Source: Streptomyces sp. LUP47B (GTDB lineage Bacteria; Actinomycetota; Actinomycetes; Streptomycetales; Streptomycetaceae). Taken from it: 64,000 nt of DNA. The position numbers and the translations under genes are program-made. Location: the NCBI RefSeq assembly GCF_001746295.1, contig NZ_MJAH01000002.1, forward strand, positions 337,842 to 401,841. Reading direction: 5' to 3'. The notes below the pieces were generated by a model, which saw nothing but the letters and a program-made list of their open reading frames with translations, made no database searches and had not been told where the DNA came from. Positions 26,874-34,909 of the stretch are shown piece by piece. How positions within the stretch are numbered: position 1 is the stretch's first letter; the number at the start of each line of letters is the position of its first letter.

Positions 26874-27308
26874 CTACGCGTCCCGCATCCGTCGCAGCAG
26901 GTCCCGAAGGGACTCCCGTTCCCCCTGCGACAACCCCGCCAGCGGCTCCCGTGCGAACCGCAGCCCCTCCCGCAGTTCCCGGGCCACCTGGACCCCCGCC
27001 TCCGTCGCCGCCGCCACCTTGACGCGCCGGTCCGCGGGGTCGGGCCGCCGCTCCACCAGTCCGCGTGCCTCCAGCCGGTCGACTATCCCGGTGACGTTCG
27101 ACGGCTCGCACTTCAGTTTCTGGGCCAGCTTGCGCATGGGCAGCGGCTCGAGGGACAGCAGACTCAAAAGCCGCGCCTGCGCCCCGGTGAGGAGGTGCTC
27201 CGCGGCGGCATCCTCGTAGTCCGAGTAGAAGCGGGCCACCACGTCCCCGATGAGCTCCACGACTTCCATGGTCAGCGCGTCGGGCCGGGTCTTGTGAGGT
27301 GTCGGCAT
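26874..27308 (-). CDS. MarR-family transcriptional regulator (144 aa)
   Basis: Winged-helix repressor: LTGAQARLLSLLSLEPLPMRKLAQKL, then recognition helix CEPSNVTGIVDRLEARGLVERR and wing DPADRRVKVAAATEAG. It is divergent from an NADP-dependent oxidoreductase gene, with two near-identical inverted repeats between, the usual MarR autorepression layout. It lacks the N-terminal peroxidatic cysteine of OhrR; the only cysteine is in the recognition helix (KLKCEPSN), so redox sensing would have to use that residue or the regulator binds a ligand instead. Confidence 0.9.
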   Translation of the reverse strand: MPTPHKTRPDALTMEVVELIGDVVARFYSDYEDAAAEHLLTGAQARLLSLLSLEPLPMRKLAQKLKCEPSNVTGIVDRLEARGLVERRPDPADRRVKVAAATEAGVQVARELREGLRFAREPLAGLSQGERESLRDLLRRMRDA

Positions 27309-27338
27309 GGGATCCAGGGTACCCCGTTACTTGACAAC

Positions 27339-27376
27339 CTGAAATATTCAGAGGCATGGTTGTTTCAGGTACTGAA
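27339..27376. promoter_or_regulatory. Twin MarR operators in divergent promoter
   Basis: CTGAA-ATA-TTCAG (27339-27351) and TTCAG-GTA-CTGAA (27364-27376), centres 25 bases apart. TTGACA at 27331-27336 may be the -35 for the oxidoreductase gene, so the first repeat would lie in the -35/-10 spacer. The repeated CTGAA/TTCAG half-site strongly suggests dimeric repressor binding. Confidence 0.65.
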
Positions 27377-27399
27377 GTAAATGGAAGGGTTCAGGCATC

Positions 27400-28398
27400 A
27401 TGATCAACCGCGAATGGCACCTCCTCTCCCGCCCGGTCGGCTGGCCCAAGCCGGAGGACTTCGCCCTGGTCGAAGCCGAGGTCCCGACCCCCGGAGAAGG
27501 CCAGGTGCTGGTCCGGAACAAGTACCTCTCCGTCGACCCGTACATGCGCGGCCGCATGAGCGCCGCGAAGTCGTACACCGCGCCCTTCGAGCTCGGCAAG
27601 GTCATGCAGGGCGGCGCGGTCGGCGAGGTCGTGGAGTCCAACGCCGAGGGCTTCGCCGTGGGGGACCACGTCCTGCACTTCTTCGGCTGGCGCGAGTACG
27701 CGGTCGTACGCGCAGAGAACGCCGTCAAGGTGGACGCGGGCGCCGCGCCCCTGTCGACGTACCTCGGCGTCCTCGGCATGACCGGCCTCACCGCCTACGC
27801 CGGCCTCCTGCGCACCGCCTCCTTCAAGGAGGGCGACTCGGTCTTCGTCTCCGGCGCCGCGGGTGCCGTCGGCAGCCAGGTCGGCCAGATCGCCAAGCTC
27901 AAGGGCGCCTCCCGGGTCATCGGCTCCGCCGGCTCGGACGAGAAGGTCAAGCTGCTCGTCGAGGAGTACGGCTTCGACGCGGCCTTCAACTACAAGAACG
28001 GCAAGGTCAGCGACCAGCTGCGCGAGGCTGCCCCGGACGGCGTCGACGTCTACTTCGACAACGTCGGCGGCGACCACCTGGAGGCAGCCATCGGCTCCCT
28101 CAACCAGGGCGGCCGGATCGCGGTCTGCGGCATGATCTCCGTCTACAACAACACCGAGGCAGCCCCCGGTCCGCGCAACCTCGCCCGTCTGATCCAGACC
28201 CGCGGCCGTATCGAGGGCTTCCTGGTCGGCGACCACTACGACCTCCAGTCGGAGTTCGTCTCCGAGATCGGCCCGTTGGTGGCGTCCGGGCAGCTCAAGT
28301 ACCGCGAGACGGTCGTCGAGGGCATCGAGAACAACCTGGAGGCGTTCCTCGGGGTCCTGCGCGGCGACAACACCGGAAAGATGATCGTCAAGCTGTAG
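27400..28398 (+). CDS. NADP-dependent oxidoreductase, medium-chain (leukotriene B4 dehydrogenase/CurA-like) (332 aa)
   Basis: Zinc-independent medium-chain reductase of alkenals and quinones. Typical segments are NREWHLLSRPVGWPKPEDF, LSVDPYMRGRMS, VMQGGAVGEVVES, YLGVLGMTGLTAYAGL, the cofactor motif SGAAGAVGSQVGQIAKLKG, YFDNVGGDHLEAAI and the C-terminal FLGVLRGDNTGKMIVKL. It reduces alpha,beta-unsaturated carbonyls in characterised relatives. ATG 27400 follows GGAAGGG. Its divergent MarR neighbour and the downstream peroxide-resistance gene point to an electrophile or oxidant response. Confidence 0.93.
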   Translation: MINREWHLLSRPVGWPKPEDFALVEAEVPTPGEGQVLVRNKYLSVDPYMRGRMSAAKSYTAPFELGKVMQGGAVGEVVESNAEGFAVGDHVLHFFGWREYAVVRAENAVKVDAGAAPLSTYLGVLGMTGLTAYAGLLRTASFKEGDSVFVSGAAGAVGSQVGQIAKLKGASRVIGSAGSDEKVKLLVEEYGFDAAFNYKNGKVSDQLREAAPDGVDVYFDNVGGDHLEAAIGSLNQGGRIAVCGMISVYNNTEAAPGPRNLARLIQTRGRIEGFLVGDHYDLQSEFVSEIGPLVASGQLKYRETVVEGIENNLEAFLGVLRGDNTGKMIVKL

Positions 28399-28494
28399 CC
28401 CTGTGCTGGATTTCCGGCATGCGGTAACTTCTTTCCGAATTCCACCGTCGATCGTGGGCGCGAGTCGCGGTGGACCGAGGAGGAAGACAACCGC

Positions 28495-28914
28495 ATGTCC
28501 ATCCAGCAGACCGATGTCCTCTACACGGCCGTCGCCACCGCCGAGAACGGCCGCGACGGCCGTGTCGCCACCGACGACGGCAGGCTCGACGTGGTCGTCG
28601 ACCCGCCCAAGGAGATGGGCGGCAGCGGCAACGGCACCAACCCCGAACAGCTCTTCGCCGCCGGGTACAGCGCCTGCTTCCAGGGCGCCCTCGGCGTCGT
28701 CGCCCGCCAGGAGAAGGCCGACATCTCCGGCTCGACGGTCACCGCGAAGGTCGGCATCGGCAGGAACACCGACGGCTTCGGGCTGATCGTCGAGATCTCG
28801 GCGACCCTCCCGAACCTCGACCCGGCCACGGCCCGGGCCCTCCTTGAGAAGGCCCACCAGGTCTGCCCGTACTCGAAGGCGACCCGCGGGAACATCTCCG
28901 TGACGCTCGCCTGA
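28495..28914 (+). CDS. ohr: Organic hydroperoxide resistance protein (Ohr)
   Basis: Thiol peroxidase of the Ohr/OsmC family reducing organic hydroperoxides. Both catalytic cysteines are present: Cys61 in AAGYSACFQGAL and Cys124 in AHQVCPYSKATRGN; N-terminal TDVLYTAVATAENGRDG and GTNPEQLFAAGY are family hallmarks. Length 139 aa is normal. Start ATG 28495 follows GAGGAGG. It is 96 bases after the oxidoreductase gene, in the same direction, and ends at a strong hairpin. The nearby MarR protein lacks the OhrR cysteine pattern, so it may or may not control this gene. Confidence 0.95.
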   Translation: MSIQQTDVLYTAVATAENGRDGRVATDDGRLDVVVDPPKEMGGSGNGTNPEQLFAAGYSACFQGALGVVARQEKADISGSTVTAKVGIGRNTDGFGLIVEISATLPNLDPATARALLEKAHQVCPYSKATRGNISVTLA

Positions 28915-28936
28915 CGGAGCTCGTTGGTCGTACAGG

Positions 28937-28975
28937 GCGGAGGCGGCACCCCTGGACGTGGGGTGCCGCCTCCGC
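28937..28975. terminator. Strong bidirectional terminator hairpin
   Basis: Sixteen uninterrupted base pairs (GCGGAGGCGGCACCCC with its complement) around a 7-base loop, between the ends of ohr and the convergent serine hydrolase gene. Confidence 0.8.
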
Positions 28976-28989
28976 TCATGCCCTACGGC

Positions 28990-30141
28990 TCATACGGCCA
29001 GGGCCGCCTGGTGTACGGCCCGCACGAACCGCTCGTTCTCCGGCGCCGCCCCTCCCGGGAACGCCATCCGGCGGCGGGTGTAGCCGTAGGCCAGGCCACT
29101 GCGGGGATCGGCGAAGGCCTGGGAGCCGCCGGCGCCGCTGTGGCCGAAGGAACCGGCGCCCAGGAAGGGGTGCCACATGTCGGCCGTGGCCTGGAAGCCC
29201 AGGCCGTACGACTTCTGGGCGCGGGCCACCAGGTCGTAGCCCACGGATTGGATCTGGCCCACCTCCGCGATGGTGTCCGGCTTCAACAGGGGCGGCCGGT
29301 CGCCCACTTCGCTGATCGCCGCCGCGTACATCCCGGCCAGCCCGCGCGCGGCCGCCACCCCGCCCGCCGACGCCGGTCCCTTCGCCCGTACGGCACGGGA
29401 GTTGGCGTAGCCCACCAGGTCACCCGGGTTTGGCACCTGCTGGTTGAAGGCGATCGCGGCCAGGGTGTGCGGACCTGTCGGCGCCGCGTCCATCAGGGTC
29501 TGCTGCTCGGCGGTCGGGGCCATCGGCTGCACGGAGCGGTAACGGGGTTCCAGCGCCTCGGGCAGCCCCAGATGGAAGTCCAGCCCGTACGGCGCCCGGA
29601 TCCGCTCCTCGTACACCTCCTGGAGCGACCGGCCGGTCGCCCGGCGCACGATCTCACCGCTGAGCGCGCCGATCACCAGAGCGTGATACCCGAAGGCCGT
29701 GCCGGGGCGCCAGAACGGCTTCTGGTCCGCGAGCCGTTCCGCCACCGCCCGGTCGTCCGTCAGCTCCTGTGCGCTGAACCCGGCGTCCAGACCGATCACC
29801 CCGGCCCGGTGCGCCAGCAGATCGCGCAGGGTCAGCTGGCCCTTGCCCTCGGTCCCGAACTCCGGCCAGTAGTAGGTCACTTTGCGGTCCAGCTCCAGCG
29901 TGCCCTCCTGGACCAGGAGGGCGGCCACCAGATGGGCGGCACCCTTGGTCGACGAGAACACGCCGTAGAGGGAGTCCGGTCCGACGCCCTCGCCCGCCCA
30001 CAGGTCGACGACCCGCCGACCGTGCACGTACGCGCTCAGCTGTCCCTCGTAGTCGGGCCGTTCGCCCGCCACGAAGGCGGCGAACTGCTCGCGCACCGCC
30101 TCGAAGCCGTCCGCGACGGTGCCGTGGATCTCCTGCGTCAT
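28990..30141 (-). CDS. Serine hydrolase, class C beta-lactamase/esterase EstB-like (383 aa)
   Basis: Beta-lactamase-fold esterase. Nucleophile Ser63 lies in the S-x-x-K motif (FSSTKG, Ser63-Lys66); Tyr152 in FGYHALVIGAL is the likely general base; further hallmarks are LTLRDLLAHRAG and SFGHSGAGGSQAFADP (the H-x-G-like motif). No signal peptide, so a cytosolic esterase rather than a secreted beta-lactamase is likely. A short minus-strand reading frame with a strong ribosome-binding site lies 15 bases upstream and could be its leader. Confidence 0.9.
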   Translation of the reverse strand: MTQEIHGTVADGFEAVREQFAAFVAGERPDYEGQLSAYVHGRRVVDLWAGEGVGPDSLYGVFSSTKGAAHLVAALLVQEGTLELDRKVTYYWPEFGTEGKGQLTLRDLLAHRAGVIGLDAGFSAQELTDDRAVAERLADQKPFWRPGTAFGYHALVIGALSGEIVRRATGRSLQEVYEERIRAPYGLDFHLGLPEALEPRYRSVQPMAPTAEQQTLMDAAPTGPHTLAAIAFNQQVPNPGDLVGYANSRAVRAKGPASAGGVAAARGLAGMYAAAISEVGDRPPLLKPDTIAEVGQIQSVGYDLVARAQKSYGLGFQATADMWHPFLGAGSFGHSGAGGSQAFADPRSGLAYGYTRRRMAFPGGAAPENERFVRAVHQAALAV

Positions 30142-30156
30142 CCGCTCTCCTCAACC

Positions 30157-30273
30157 TCAGCCGCTGCTCGCGTGTGCCATGGTGAACAATGCCCGCCCGA
30201 GCTGGGCGAACTCCCTCTTCGGGTGATCCAGGAACAGGACTGGTCTCGCAGGAACGGTTCTCGTGGTGTGCAC
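30157..30273 (-). CDS. Candidate small protein or leader ORF (38 aa)
   Basis: GTG 30273 is preceded by AGGAGG with five bases of spacing, one of the best ribosome-binding sites in the window. The predicted peptide (HTTRTVPARPVLFLDHP near its start, ending FTMAHASSG) is basic and resembles nothing I can name. It ends 15 bases before the serine hydrolase start and would be cotranscribed with it. Either a small protein gene or a leader peptide; a chance site cannot be excluded. Confidence 0.4.
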   Translation of the reverse strand: MHTTRTVPARPVLFLDHPKREFAQLGRALFTMAHASSG

Positions 30274-30448
30274 GCGCACCTCCTGAGGGGCTTCCTGAGA
30301 TCGGTACGGCGAGATGTACCTGTTCGACTCAACCGCAACAAGCAGGAGTTCGTGGCGCGGATGCCACGGATGGCGCAACTCGGGTGCCCGGACGGGGCAT
30401 GCTGAGGGCGGCGGAAGCGCGCGGCGAGCGAGTCCACAGGAGAGGCCC
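30274..30448. other. Remainder of divergent region, hydrolase leader to 30449 gene
   Basis: I see no further gene. The stretch carries the start of the small minus-strand frame on its left and the leader of the plus-strand gene at 30449 on its right (ribosome-binding site AGGAGAGG). Confidence 0.5.
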
Positions 30449-31312
30449 ATGGCGACGATCCCTTCGCTCCCCAGCAGGGACGAAGTACTGCGCATGGCAC
30501 GGAACACCACCGACATCACCGGCCAGCTCCTGGACACGGCCCAGAACATCACCAGGATCGCGATCAACACCTTCGACTCCAGGGACGGTTCGGGCCCCGA
30601 GGTGCTGCGCGTCCTGCGCCGGACGACGGCGGAACTGGCCGAGGCGAGCGCGTCCCCGCAGGCCCAGGAGGCGTTCTACCGGATCGTCGACACCCTCACC
30701 CGGCTCGGCACCACCGGCGCCCCGCTGGCCGTGCACCCGGTCAGCGAGCCGGCGCGGGTGCTGCTGGCGGCGCTGGGCGACAGTCTGCTGCCCGTCCTGG
30801 ACGCGGTGGAGCCGGCGGTGGAGGAGTTCGCGACTGCGCTGGGCGAACTGGTCGAGGCGACCTCCCCGTTGCTCCCCGCGGCGGCGGGCCTGGCCGCGGG
30901 GACACTCCTGGCGCTGACTCCCGTGATCCGCGCGGCGACCGGGGTCCTGCGCGACTCGACCCCCGAACTCCGGCGGATCGCCGACGCTTTGACGGCGGCG
31001 CTGGCCCCGCTGATGCCCTTGCAGGTGACCCTGGCCGAACGCGCGGCGGCCGCCGGTGCGGGGGCCGTACGGGCCACCCTGCCGCCCCTCGCCGACCTCA
31101 CGGACGCGGCGGCGGCCACGGCGAAGGCGGCCCGGCCGGTGCTGATCGCCGGTGAGGAAATGTTCGTGTCCGGCCTGGAGCGGCTCCAGCCCACGCTGAT
31201 GGCCGCGGCCTCCCGCGCGGGCGGCGTGGCACGGGCGGTGGCGGTCAGGGTGTCGGCGGCGGTGTCCCCGGCGGCGGAGCAGGGGGTGGTGGTGGCCGTA
31301 TCCCCGGCCTGA
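30449..31312 (+). CDS. Ala-rich helical hypothetical protein (287 aa)
   Basis: Unrecognised. Composition is dominated by Ala, Leu and Val with regularly spaced Arg and Glu, indicating long amphipathic helices. It opens MATIPSLPSRDEVLRMARNT and has repeated L-x-x-L-x-x-A patterns; hydrophobic stretches such as SPLLPAAAGLAAGTLLALTPVI could touch membrane but are not clear transmembrane helices. The ATG at 30449 follows AGGAGAGG; the frame is open upstream without support. Transcribed in the same direction as the EI24-domain gene 24 bases later, so possibly cotranscribed. A phasin- or apolipoprotein-like surface protein would fit the composition, but that is speculation. Confidence 0.75.
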   Translation: MATIPSLPSRDEVLRMARNTTDITGQLLDTAQNITRIAINTFDSRDGSGPEVLRVLRRTTAELAEASASPQAQEAFYRIVDTLTRLGTTGAPLAVHPVSEPARVLLAALGDSLLPVLDAVEPAVEEFATALGELVEATSPLLPAAAGLAAGTLLALTPVIRAATGVLRDSTPELRRIADALTAALAPLMPLQVTLAERAAAAGAGAVRATLPPLADLTDAAAATAKAARPVLIAGEEMFVSGLERLQPTLMAAASRAGGVARAVAVRVSAAVSPAAEQGVVVAVSPA

Positions 31313-31336
31313 CGGGCACCCGATAGGGTTCGGGAC

Positions 31337-32158
31337 ATGCGTGATCTCGGGGCGGGCTTCCACTATCTCCTGAAGGGCCAGCGGTGGGTGGCCCGGCACG
31401 GCAAGCAGTACGGCTTCGGTCTGATCCCGGGCCTGATCACCCTGGTGCTGTATGTGGCGGCACTGGTCGCCCTGGCCACCTGGGGCGAGGACTTCGTGTC
31501 CTGGTCCACGCCGTTCGCCGACGACTGGTCGAGCCCGTGGCAGGGCCTGTTCCGGGGCTTCCTCGCGGTGGTCCTGTTCGCGCTGGCCCTCCTCCTCGCG
31601 GTCCTGACCTTCACGGCGGTCACCCTCCTGATAGGCCAGCCCTTCTACGAGAACCTCTCCGAGAAGGTCGACCGGGACGTCTCCCCGGACGGCACGGCCC
31701 CCGAGTCCGGCCTACCGCTCTGGCGCGAGCTGTGGATCTCGGCGAGGGACAGCCTCCGTATCGTCGTCCGGGCCGCCCTGTGGGCGGTCCTGCTCTTCGC
31801 GCTGGGCTTCGTCCCCTTGGTCGGCCAGACCCTGATCCCGGTGCTCGGCTTCTTCGTGACGGGCTTCTTCCTCACCGAGGAGCTCACCGCGGTGGCCCTC
31901 CAGCGCCGAGGCGTGGACCTCCGGGCCCGCCTCACCCTGCTCCGCTCCCGCAAGACCCTCATCTGGGGCTTCGGCACCCCGCTCGCCCTGGCCTTCGTGG
32001 TTCCCTTCGTCGCGGTGTTCTTGATGCCGGGCGCGGTGGCGGGGGCGACGCTGATGGCACGGGAGCTGCTGGGGGAGGAGACGGGGGACGGGGAGGACGA
32101 GTCCGAGGGGTCCGACGAGTCCGACGGGGAGTCGGTGTCCGGTGGGCTCGGCACCTGA
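31337..32158 (+). CDS. EI24-domain (CysZ-like) integral membrane protein (273 aa)
   Basis: Recognised as the EI24/CysZ family: MRDLGAGFHYLLKGQRWVARHGKQ, FGLIPGLITLVLYVAALVAL, FRGFLAVVLFALALLLAVLTFTAVTLLIGQPFYENLSEKVD, and ALGFVPLVGQTLIPVLGFFVTGFFLTEELT. Four membrane segments are evident, then an acidic, Ser/Asp/Glu-rich cytosolic tail. CysZ of enterobacteria imports sulfate; the actinobacterial branch is uncharacterised. It overlaps the following GNAT gene by 17 bases. Confidence 0.88.
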   Translation: MRDLGAGFHYLLKGQRWVARHGKQYGFGLIPGLITLVLYVAALVALATWGEDFVSWSTPFADDWSSPWQGLFRGFLAVVLFALALLLAVLTFTAVTLLIGQPFYENLSEKVDRDVSPDGTAPESGLPLWRELWISARDSLRIVVRAALWAVLLFALGFVPLVGQTLIPVLGFFVTGFFLTEELTAVALQRRGVDLRARLTLLRSRKTLIWGFGTPLALAFVVPFVAVFLMPGAVAGATLMARELLGEETGDGEDESEGSDESDGESVSGGLGT

Positions 32159-32624
32159 GCCGACGGTCCGCCCGGCGACCGCCTCGGACGCGGACGCCGT
32201 CTTCCGCCTCCTCGCCGACTTAGCGACCACGTACCGCCCCGACCGCGCCCGCTTCACGACCGTCACCTTGCCCGAGGTCCTGCGCGCCGCCGCCGAGGGC
32301 CGCGCCGAGTTCCTGGTGGCCGACCAGGAGGCCCAGGTCGTCGGTTACGCCTATGCGGCCCGCATGCCGACCCTCTTCGCGGGCGGCACGGTCCTCGAAC
32401 TCCTCGAACTCGCCGTGGACACGCCCCTGCGCGGCCGCGGTACGGGCTCCCGGCTCGTCCGGGCCATACAGGAGCGCGCCCGGCACGCCCAGGACGTGGA
32501 GATCACCGTCCCGACGCGCAGGGCCGCCGATTTCTATCGCCGCCTGGACTTCACCGAGACGGCGACCTACCTCAAGTGGCCTTCTCCACCGCCACCACCA
32601 GAATCGCCCGCACCTGCGCGATGA
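32142..32624 (+). CDS. GNAT-family N-acetyltransferase (160 aa)
   Basis: Acetyl-CoA-dependent acetyltransferase fold: VRPATASDADAVFRLLADL, VGYAYAARM, LELAVDTPLRGRGTGSRLV (acetyl-CoA pyrophosphate loop R-G-R-G-x-G) and ADFYRRLDFTETATYLKW. GTG 32142 lies inside the previous gene, implying coupling. The Pro-rich C-terminal tail overlaps the convergent pyroglutamyl-peptidase-like gene by 53 bases (32572-32624). Acceptor unknown. Confidence 0.88.
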   Translation: MGSAPEPTVRPATASDADAVFRLLADLATTYRPDRARFTTVTLPEVLRAAAEGRAEFLVADQEAQVVGYAYAARMPTLFAGGTVLELLELAVDTPLRGRGTGSRLVRAIQERARHAQDVEITVPTRRAADFYRRLDFTETATYLKWPSPPPPPESPAPAR

Positions 32625-33819
32625 TGTCCAGCCGGTTCCTCACGAACCCCGGATCGGTCACCGCCCCCGTCGCGGGGTCCGTGTTCCCGGCCCCGAACTC
32701 CAGCACAGGCGTGTGCACATGCCCACCCGGCAGCTCGTCGTGCAGTCCGAGCCGGTCCCGCAGCAGCGTGACCCGGTAGGCGATCTCGTTGGAGAGGTAG
32801 TTCCCGCCACCCCCGGCCCGCGCCGTGGAGCCCTCGGTCGGCCCGTCCGCCCGTACGACAGGCACCGTCCCGCCCACCGGGATCTCGGTCACGCTCGTGT
32901 TGTCATAGACGGGAAAACGCCCGGTGTCCGCATCCACGATCGCCTTGTACGGCAAGGTCGTCGTCGTCCACTGCGGTTGCGAAGCCGGATCGGAAACCGG
33001 CACCGTCCCCGTCACCCCGACGTTGTCGTTGTCCGGAAAGCCGCCCCGCCAGGCCCCGTTGGTCCGCTCGACGTCGAACCGTCCCACCCGCCCCTGGCTC
33101 ACGGTCGTGAAGAGATCCACCTTCTTCAGATACGGCCGCAGCGCCCGCTCCACGGCCTGGTCCGTGAAGTCCTGCCAACGCACGGGAAAGACCACGGTCT
33201 CCACCCGCGCAGGACCCTCCGCCGTCTCGATCACCGTCCCGTCGAGCGCGAGCGCACTCGCCCCGGACGGATTCGAGATCCGTATGTCCCGGTCCAGCGT
33301 GAACGGATCGAACCCGGTCACAAGGACCCGCTTCAGCCGGTCCCCGCCCGGATACCGCACAGCGGTCTGCCCCCGCGAGGTCCGTTCCAAGTCATTCAGC
33401 AGAGCGGCACGTTGTCCCTCGGAGAGTCCGAAAGACGGCTCCCAGGTCCGCACTTCACGGGCCATCCCCAACCGGGCCCAGTACAGAGGCCGATCGTCGT
33501 CGCGGCTCAAATCCCCACCGGCCGCCCCCCGCCCCTGCGCCCGGTCGACGGCCCGCTTCCACAGCGCGGACCCCTGCCGTAGGACGACCTTCCGCGCCTC
33601 CGCGTAGGAACGCGCCGTTCCGAGCGCCCGCGTGAAGCGGAGGGGCACGGCGTCGAATCCGGACCGTTCGAGGATCTCCCGCGGCACGGCCTGGTCGAGC
33701 CGCTGCTCCTCCACCGTGGGCGAGGGCGCGGTCGCGGCCGACGCCGGGCTCGCGGGGGCTGCCGACCCCGCCAGCAGGGCCAGTCCGAGGATGCCGATCC
33801 GAACACGTAGGGATGTCAA
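32572..33819 (-). CDS. Secreted pyroglutamyl-peptidase I-like protein with Ser in place of catalytic Cys (415 aa)
   Basis: Signal peptide (RIGILGLALLAGSAAPASPASAA) then an unassigned N-terminal region to about residue 160, then a pyroglutamyl-peptidase-like domain: RVLVTGFDPFTLD...NPSG (family start), VERTN around Glu251, NYLSNEIAYR where the family has Y-V-C-N, and HVHTP around His369. Ser343 therefore occupies the usual catalytic Cys position while the Glu and His positions are retained. The family usually is a cytosolic protein of about 215 aa, so export and the extra domain are unusual. The start is TTG 33819, with a weak ribosome-binding site; no in-frame ATG or GTG precedes the signal peptide. 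Confidence 0.78.
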   Translation of the reverse strand: MTSLRVRIGILGLALLAGSAAPASPASAATAPSPTVEEQRLDQAVPREILERSGFDAVPLRFTRALGTARSYAEARKVVLRQGSALWKRAVDRAQGRGAAGGDLSRDDDRPLYWARLGMAREVRTWEPSFGLSEGQRAALLNDLERTSRGQTAVRYPGGDRLKRVLVTGFDPFTLDRDIRISNPSGASALALDGTVIETAEGPARVETVVFPVRWQDFTDQAVERALRPYLKKVDLFTTVSQGRVGRFDVERTNGAWRGGFPDNDNVGVTGTVPVSDPASQPQWTTTTLPYKAIVDADTGRFPVYDNTSVTEIPVGGTVPVVRADGPTEGSTARAGGGGNYLSNEIAYRVTLLRDRLGLHDELPGGHVHTPVLEFGAGNTDPATGAVTDPGFVRNRLDIIAQVRAILVVAVEKAT

Positions 33820-33894
33820 GGGAGTTCATGCCTTCCGGTCGCTGTGGGGCGCGAGTGGTGCCGGACGACGGAAGTATCGCGTGACGGAAGTGGT

Positions 33895-34869
33895 CTACGC
33901 CATGGGGCCCGACGCACGGGGTATCCGCCCCGCCGCCTCCCGCAGCGTCGCGACGAACGCCTCCACGGCCGGCGAGGGCGACCGCCCCCGCAGCAGCGCC
34001 GCGTACACGGCCCGCGCCGGAGCCCCCTCGTCGAGCACCGGCAGCAGCACGACGTCCGGCCGCACGGACTCCGCGGCGAGCGCCGGGACCAGGGTCACGC
34101 CGAGCCCGGCGGCGACGTACCCCTGCTTGGCGGTCCACTCGCCGACGACATGCGCGATCCGCGGCCGGAAGCCCTGCCGCAGAGCGGCGTCGAGAAGCGT
34201 CCCCTCGGGGCGCGGGCTCCCGGAGATCCAGTCGGCGTCCGCGAGCCGCCCCAGTCGCACCGGGCCGCCGCCCTCGTCCACCAGCGGATGGCCGGCCGGG
34301 ACGGCGACGTACAGCGACTCGTCGAGCAGATGGCGCAGTTCGTACGCCGACAGCGGTGCGCCGCCCGTCGTGGAGACGACCGCGAGATCCAGCCGCCCCT
34401 CGGTGAGCCCATCCAGGAGTGACGGCGTGAGTCCCTCCTCGCGGGAGACCCGCACCCCGGGATGACGGGTGCGGAAGGTGCCGAGGGCGTGCGGGATCAG
34501 CGCCGCGTCCGCCGTCGGGAACGCCCCGAACCGCAGTCGCCCGCCCGCCACTTCACGCAGCGCGGCCAGTTCGCGCGCGGCCGCGTGCAGCGCCTCGGTG
34601 ACGGTCTGCGCGTAGGGCACGAGCGCCCTCCCGGCCTCCGTCAGCCGTACGCCCCGCGGCAGCCGGTCGAACAGCGGCGCCCCGCCCAGCGCCGCCTCAA
34701 GCGAGGAGATCTGCCGGGACACCGCCGACTGCGTCCAGCCCAGGGTGCGCGCGGCCACGGTGAACGACTCGTGCCGGGCGACCTCCAGGAAGACCCGCAG
34801 CCAGACGGTGGCGAGGTCGGGAGGAAGAGCGCTGCGATGCGGGTTCGGCATGGCAGCCATGCTGGACAT
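33895..34869 (-). CDS. LysR-family transcriptional regulator (324 aa)
   Basis: N-terminal LysR winged helix (VWLRVFLEVARHESFTVAARTLGWTQSAVSRQISSLEAALGG) and C-terminal periplasmic-binding-like effector domain (GRLRFGAFPTADAALIPHAL, LDLAVVSTTGGAP, YVAVPAGHPLVDEGG, GLGVTLVPALAA). It is divergent from a RidA-family gene 40 bases away. Three in-frame ATGs (34869, 34860, 34851) are possible starts; the last leaves room for the operator-like repeat at 34873-34888. Likely activates or represses its neighbour. Confidence 0.9.
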   Translation of the reverse strand: MSSMAAMPNPHRSALPPDLATVWLRVFLEVARHESFTVAARTLGWTQSAVSRQISSLEAALGGAPLFDRLPRGVRLTEAGRALVPYAQTVTEALHAAARELAALREVAGGRLRFGAFPTADAALIPHALGTFRTRHPGVRVSREEGLTPSLLDGLTEGRLDLAVVSTTGGAPLSAYELRHLLDESLYVAVPAGHPLVDEGGGPVRLGRLADADWISGSPRPEGTLLDAALRQGFRPRIAHVVGEWTAKQGYVAAGLGVTLVPALAAESVRPDVVLLPVLDEGAPARAVYAALLRGRSPSPAVEAFVATLREAAGRIPRASGPMA

Positions 34870-34872
34870 TCG

Positions 34873-34888
34873 CTTGTCGCATCACAAG
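34873..34888. promoter_or_regulatory. LysR-type dyad CTTGT-N6-ACAAG
   Basis: Perfect five-base arms at 34873-34877 and 34884-34888 inside the 40-bp gap between the LysR and RidA genes. Spacing and position suit a LysR-protein binding site. Confidence 0.5.
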
Positions 34889-34909
34889 TGCGGACCTAGC
34901 GTCGACGGC

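Noticed and set aside
26874..28914. MarR gene as OhrR regulator of ohr
   Set aside because: The N-terminal sensing cysteine of OhrR is absent and another gene lies between; control of ohr is possible but not supported.
28990..30141. Secreted antibiotic beta-lactamase
   Set aside because: No signal peptide and the Tyr-x-Asn motif is not intact; esterase-like assignment fits better.
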